Assembly: GCA_008330645.1 (NCBI GenBank) | Contig: VLTN01000017.1 | Location: 124,001 to 188,000, forward strand | Origin: Cafeteria roenbergensis | Taxonomy: Eukaryota > Sar > Bigyra > Bicosoecida > Cafeteriaceae | Length of the DNA stretch: 64,000 nucleotides | Direction of reading: 5' to 3' | In this document: in pieces, positions 61,001 through 64,000 of the stretch | Numbering within the stretch: the first letter of the stretch is position 1 | Layout: each line of letters starts with the position of its first letter | Notes under the pieces: generated by a model | Databases searched by the model: none | Seen by the model: the letters and a program-made list of their open reading frames with translations, nothing else | Told to the model about the DNA's origin: nothing | Position numbers and translations under genes: made by a program

Positions 61001-64000
61001 CCCGCGGTGGCGCCCGAGCCGACGTCAGCGGAGGTGGAGGCGCCGCAGCCTGTGTCGTGGCCAGCGGCTGGTGAGCCGTCGTCGTCCGCAGCGGCGGCGG
61101 CACCCGCGGCGGCGCCCGAGCCGACATCAGCGGAGGTGGCGCCGCAGCCTGTGTCGTGGCCAGCGGCTGGTGAGCCGTCGTCGTCCGCAGCGGCGGCACC
61201 AGCCGCGGCGGCGCCCGAGCCGACATCAGCGGAGGTGGCGCCGCAGCCTGTGTCATGGCCAGCGGCTGGTGAGCCGTCGTCGTCCGCAGCGGCGGCACCA
61301 GCCGCGGCGGCGCCCGAGCCGACGTCAGCGGAGGTGGAGGCGCTGCAGCCTGCGTCGTGGCCAGCGGCCGGTGAGCCGTCGTCGTCCGCAGCGGCGGCGG
61401 CACCCGCGGCGGCGCCCGAGCCGACGTCAGCGGAGGTGGAGGCGCCGCAGCCTGTGTCGTGGCCAGCGGCTGGTGAGCCGTCGTCGTCCGCAGCGGCGGC
61501 ACCAGCCGCGGCGGCGCCCGAGCCGACATCAGCGGAGGTGGCGCCGCAGCCTGTGTCATGGCCAGCGGCTGGTGAGCCGTCGTCGTCCGCAGCGGCGGCA
61601 CCAGCCGCGGCGGCGCCCGAGCCGACGTCAGCGGAGGTGGAGGCGCTGCAGCCTGCGTCGTGGCCAGCGGCCGGTGAGCCGTCGTCGTCCGCAGCGGCGG
61701 CGGCACCCGCGGCGGCGCCCGAGCCGACGTCAGCGGAGGTGGAGGCGCCGCAGCCTGTGTCGTGGCCAGCGGCTGGTGAGCCGTCGTCGTCCGCAGCGGC
61801 GGCGGCACCCGCGGCGGCGCCCGAGCCGGCGTCGGCGGAGGTGGAGGCGCCTCAGCCTGTGTCGTTGCCAGCGGCTGGTGAGCCGTCGTCGTCCGCAGCG
61901 GCGGCACCCGCGGTGGCGCCCGAGCCGACGTCAGCGGAGGTGGAGGCGCCGCAGCCTGTGTCGTGGCCAGCGGCCGGTGAGCCGTCGTCGTCCGCAGCGG
62001 CGGCACCAGCCGCAGCAGCGCCCGAGCCGACGTCAGCGGAGGCGCCTCAGCCTGTGTCGTGGCCAGCGGCTGGTGAGCCGTCGTCGTCCGCAGCGGCGGC
62101 GGCACCCGCAGCAGCGCCCGAGCCGACGTCAGCGGAGGTGGAGGCGCCGCAGCCTGTGTCGTGGCCAGCGGCTGGTGAGCCGTCGTCGTCCGCAGCGGCG
62201 GCGGCACCCGCGGTGGCGCCCGAGCCGACGTCAGCGGAGGTGGAGGCGCCGCAGCCTGTGTCGTGGCCAGCGGCTGGTGAGCCGTCGTCGTCCGCAGCGG
62301 CGGCGGCACCCGCGGCGGCGCCCGAGCCGACGTCGGCGGAGGAGGAGGCGCCGCAGCCTGTGCCGTGGCCAGCAGCTGGTGAGCCGTCGTCATCCGCAGC
62401 GGCGGCACCAGCCGCGGCGGCGCCCGAGCCGACGTCAGCGGAGGTGGAGGCGCTGCAGCCTGTGTCGTGGCCAGCGGCTGGTGAGCCGTCGTCGTCCGCA
62501 GCGGCGGCACCAGCCGCGGCGGCGCCCGAGCCGACGTCAGCGGAGGTGGAGGCGCTGCAGCCTGCGTCGTGGCCAGCGGCCGGTGAGCCGTCGTCGTCCG
62601 CAGCGGCGGCACCAGCCGCGGCGGCGCCCGAGCCGACGTCAGCGGAGGTGGAGGCGCCGCAGCCTGTGCCGTGGCCAGCGGCTGGTGAGCCGTCGTCGTC
62701 CGCAGCGGCGGCACCAGCCGCGGCGGCGCCCGAGCCGACGTCAGCGGAGGTGGAGGCGCCGCAGCCTGTGTCGTGGCCAGCGGCTGGTGAGCCGTCGTCG
62801 TCCGCAGCGGCGGCACCAGCCGCGGCGGCGCCCGAGCCGACGTCAGCGGAGGCGCCGCAGCCTGTGTCGTGGCCAGCGGCTGGTGAGCCGTCGTCGTCCG
62901 CAGCGGCGGCACCAGCCGCGGCGGCGCCCGAGCCGACGTCAGCGGAGGTGGAGGCGCCGCAGCCTGTGTCGTGGCCAGCGGCTGGTGAGCCGTCGTCGTC
63001 CGCAGCGGCGGCACCAGCCGCGGCGGCGCCCGAGCCGACGTCAGCGGAGGTGGAGGCGCTGCAGCCTGCGTCGTGGCCAGCGGCCGGTGAGCCGTCGTCG
63101 TCCGCAGCGGCGGCACCCGCGGCGGCGCCCGAGCCGATGTCAGCGGAGGTGGAGGCGCCGCAGCCTGTGTCGTGGCCAGCGGCCGGTGAGCCGTCGTCGT
63201 CCGCAGCGGCGGCACCAGCCGCGGCGGCGCCCGAGCCGACGTCAGCGGAGGAGGAGGCGCCTCAGCCTGTGTCGTGGCCAGCGGCTGGTGAGCCGTCGTC
63301 GTCCGCAGCGGCGGCACCAGCCGCGGCGGCGCCCGAGCCGACATCAGCGGAGGTGGCGCCGCAGCCTGTGTCATGGCCAGCGGCTGGTGAGCCGTCGTCG
63401 TCCGCAGCGGCGGCACCAGCCGCGGCGGCGCCCGAGCCGACATCAGCGGAGGTGGCGCCGCAGCCTGTGTCATGGCCAGCGGCTGGTGAGCCGTCGTCGT
63501 CCGCAGCGGCGGCACCAGCCGCGGCGGCGCCCGAGCCGACGTCAGCGGAGGTGGAGGCGCTGCAGCCTGCGTCGTGGCCAGCGGCCGGTGAGCCGTCGTC
63601 GTCCGCAGCGGCGGCGGCACCCGCGGCGGCGCCCGAGCCGACGTCAGCGGAGGTGGAGGCGCCGCAGCCTGTGTCGTGGCCAGCGGCTGGTGAGCCGTCG
63701 TCGTCCGCAGCGGCGGCACCAGCCGCGGCGGCGCCCGAGCCGACATCAGCGGAGGTGGCGCCGCAGCCTGTGTCATGGCCAGCGGCTGGTGAGCCGTCGT
63801 CGTCCGCAGCGGCGGCACCAGCCGCGGCGGCGCCCGAGCCGACGTCAGCGGAGGTGGAGGCGCTGCAGCCTGCGTCGTGGCCAGCGGCCGGTGAGCCGTC
63901 GTCGTCCGCAGCGGCGGCGGCACCCGCGGCGGCGCCCGAGCCGACGTCAGCGGAGGTGGAGGCGCCGCAGCCTGTGTCGTGGCCAGCGGCTGGTGAGCCG
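58055..64000 (+). CDS. Pro/Ala/Ser/Glu tandem-repeat protein, 3' end outside window
   Basis: The frame opens at ATG 58,055 (MATRAASAARSQRRSRNEPW) and stays open to the last base, 1,982 codons, so the end lies to the right. Residues 1-~385 are non-repetitive. Residues ~60-130 (AFTTFGTTPRRHV, SRDEILESSAQLAAGPGTYSH, SFGIPGPDNSWLKPSYN) recall sperm-tail PG-rich (STPG/SHIPPO) proteins: a GPGTY element, a spaced PGP and a final SYN. The middle is Arg/Ser/Ala-rich. From ~residue 383 the protein is about 47 copies of a 34-residue unit, E-V-E-APQPVSWPAAGEPSSS, Ala/Pro block, PEPTSA. Trp is the only aromatic residue of the unit. If the STPG resemblance is right, it is axonemal or microtubule-associated, but this is a weak inference. 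The antisense strand of the array is also open but lacks a plausible start. Confidence 0.72.
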   Translation, partial: MATRAASAARSQRRSRNEPWTPAASRQWGPCTSGVGPSPPRCASVGQAASRRRLLGEPAFTTFGTTPRRHVASIGLLNGDVMFSASRDEILESSAQLAAGPGTYSHATSFGIPGPDNSWLKPSYNAQLSAQARSSVSARWLRSTRVRLPVSSPLHPRHREWLARRHQASQGSTAAGPRRQPPRLPTDAACLHGTAAEDSSGWGGSGTARPTASLRSTKGRQSRTQQSAQRSFAGSAVAAARQSRADRDRRRAAAVRAAGRRRAAQKPSDDAAASAARPAPGASQPAGAPRALPAPLTAPPPAPSQPAGGQAPPCAGEGLTPQRRAVPKRRRLQRSASRDVGPSLHRSALSPPVQPMASASAADHERSAVKSAARAAAPATELKPTSAEEEAPQPVSWPAAGELSSYAAAAARAAAPEPTSAEAPQPVSWPAAGEPSSSAAAAAPAAAPEPTSAEVEAPQPVSWPAAGEPSSSAAAAAPAAAPEPTSAEVEAPQPVSWPAAGEPSSSAAAAPAAAAPEPTSAEEEAPQPVSWPAAGEPSSSAAAAAPAAAPEPTSAEVEAPQPVSWPAAGEPSSSAAAAPAAAAPEPTSAEAPQPVSWPAAGEPSSSAAAAAPAAAPEPTSAEVEAPQPVSWPAAGEPSSSAAAAPAAAAPEPMSAEVEAPQPVSWPAAGEPSSSAAAAAPAVAPEPTSAEVEAPQPVSWPAAGEPSSSAAAAPAAAAPEPTSAEVEALQPVSWPAAGEPSSSAAAAPAAAAPEPTSAEVEALQPASWPAAGEPSSSAAAAPAAAAPEPTSAEVEALQPVSWPAAGEPSSSAAAAPAAAAPEPTSAEAPQPVSWPAAGEPSSSAAAAPAAAAPEPTSAEVEAPQPVSWPAAGEPSSSAAAAPAAAAPEPTSAEVEALQPASWPAAGEPSSSAAAAAPAAAPEPMSAEVEAPQPVSWPAAGEPSSSAAAAAPAVAPEPTSAEVEAPQPVSWPAAGEPSSSAAAAPAVAPEPTSAEVEAPQPVSWPAAGEPSSSAAAAAPAAAPEPTSAEVAPQPVSWPAAGEPSSSAAAAPAAAAPEPTSAEVAPQPVSWPAAGEPSSSAAAAPAAAAPEPTSAEVEALQPASWPAAGEPSSSAAAAAPAAAPEPTSAEVEAPQPVSWPAAGEPSSSAAAAPAAAAPEPTSAEVAPQPVSWPAAGEPSSSAAAAPAAAAPEPTSAEVEALQPASWPAAGEPSSSAAAAAPAAAPEPTSAEVEAPQPVSWPAAGEPSSSAAAAAPAAAPEPASAEVEAPQPVSLPAAGEPSSSAAAAPAVAPEPTSAEVEAPQPVSWPAAGEPSSSAAAAPAAAAPEPTSAEAPQPVSWPAAGEPSSSAAAAAPAAAPEPTSAEVEAPQPVSWPAAGEPSSSAAAAAPAVAPEPTSAEVEAPQPVSWPAAGEPSSSAAAAAPAAAPEPTSAEEEAPQPVPWPAAGEPSSSAAAAPAAAAPEPTSAEVEALQPVSWPAAGEPSSSAAAAPAAAAPEPTSAEVEALQPASWPAAGEPSSSAAAAPAAAAPEPTSAEVEAPQPVPWPAAGEPSSSAAAAPAAAAPEPTSAEVEAPQPVSWPAAGEPSSSAAAAPAAAAPEPTSAEAPQPVSWPAAGEPSSSAAAAPAAAAPEPTSAEVEAPQPVSWPAAGEPSSSAAAAPAAAAPEPTSAEVEALQPASWPAAGEPSSSAAAAPAAAPEPMSAEVEAPQPVSWPAAGEPSSSAAAAPAAAAPEPTSAEEEAPQPVSWPAAGEPSSSAAAAPAAAAPEPTSAEVAPQPVSWPAAGEPSSSAAAAPAAAAPEPTSAEVAPQPVSWPAAGEPSSSAAAAPAAAAPEPTSAEVEALQPASWPAAGEPSSSAAAAAPAAAPEPTSAEVEAPQPVSWPAAGEPSSSAAAAPAAAAPEPTSAEVAPQPVSWPAAGEPSSSAAAAPAAAAPEPTSAEVEALQPASWPAAGEPSSSAAAAAPAAAPEPTSAEVEAPQPVSWPAAGEP
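59203..64000 (+). repeat. Tandem array of ~102-bp coding units, continuing off the right edge
   Basis: Roughly 47 head-to-tail units fill 4.8 kb. Units are 102, 99 or 96 bp depending on an EVEA, EVA/EEEA or EA junction, so all length changes keep frame. Variants include PQPVSW versus LQPASW, two Ala/Pro block types, and third-base differences. Variant units recur in the same order: a 303-bp three-unit block starting near 61,223 repeats at 61,526, and again at 63,440 and 63,743. The composition is regular and contains no palindromes or unique spacers, so it is not a CRISPR array. Confidence 0.95.

Noticed and set aside
59199-63923. 1,574-codon minus-strand ORF (LRTTTAHQPLATTQ repeats)
   Set aside because: It exists because the repeat has no stops in the complementary frame. 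It lacks a unique region, while the plus frame continues into unique coding sequence with an ATG.
59203-64000. CRISPR-like regular repeat
   Set aside because: Units are contiguous, coding, variable in sequence and without unique spacers, in a eukaryotic genome.
1-64000. tRNA, rRNA, transposon or integrated viral sequences
   Set aside because: I scanned the spacers and introns by eye and found no cloverleaf-like B-box sequence, terminal repeats, or reverse transcriptase, integrase or capsid motifs. A covariance-model search would be decisive for small RNAs.

Overview
The window reads as nuclear DNA of a GC-rich, gene-dense unicellular eukaryote. The evidence is spliceosomal introns with GT-AG borders, proteins with mitochondrial and peroxisomal targeting signals, a pre-mRNA splicing factor and an SR-protein kinase, and very high GC with long Ala/Ser/Gly/Pro tracts. 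Nothing plastid-specific was seen. A CKK-domain (CAMSAP-type) protein, an EF-hand protein and a possible sperm-tail PG-rich-repeat protein would suit a flagellated cell. GC-rich heterotrophic flagellates such as Cafeteria-type stramenopiles, or GC-rich algae, fit this composition, but the sequence alone does not decide the lineage.

I support 17 protein genes. Left part (1-23.7 kb): the 3' portion of PRPF38 (+), an EF-hand protein (-), an FabG/CBR4-like dehydrogenase (+), a Lys/Ala-repeat basic protein (-), and a giant secreted, single-pass surface protein of about 5,904 residues (+). Middle (23.9-44.1 kb): an SRPK kinase with a vast spacer (-), an Ala-rich protein of unknown function (+), a probable mitoribosomal protein mS23 (-), a peroxisomal enoyl-CoA isomerase (+), a mitochondrial-type adenylate kinase (-), a TM2-domain protein with a GR-repeat tail (+), a TMEM86/YhhN lysoplasmalogenase-family protein (+) and a membrane-anchored protein kinase (-). 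Right part (44.8-64 kb): a CKK-domain microtubule minus-end-type protein (+), a PH/C2-like protein (+), DNA polymerase kappa (-), and a protein (+) made mostly of about 47 copies of a 34-residue Pro/Ala/Ser/Glu repeat, which runs off the right edge.

Seven genes have introns that I could place exactly by reading frame, and one more (TM2) has a likely intron. The introns are short (about 75-492 nt). Donors are GTGAG(C/T/G) with one GTGCGC, and acceptors end in GCAG. Several first exons are tiny and carry targeting information, for example the signal peptide of the giant protein and the N-terminus of mS23, so an unspliced reading would miss them.

Neighbouring genes are on opposite strands in 14 of 16 adjacent pairs. 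The layout is therefore a chain of divergent (about 200-700 bp) and convergent (6-450 bp) spacers, with no sign of operons. The genes do not form one pathway; they are mostly housekeeping genes. I saw no RNA genes, transposons, CRISPR arrays or viral genes. The most interesting contents are the CKK protein, the roughly 1,330-residue spacer inside SRPK, the giant filamin-like surface protein, and the homogenised coding tandem array at the right edge.
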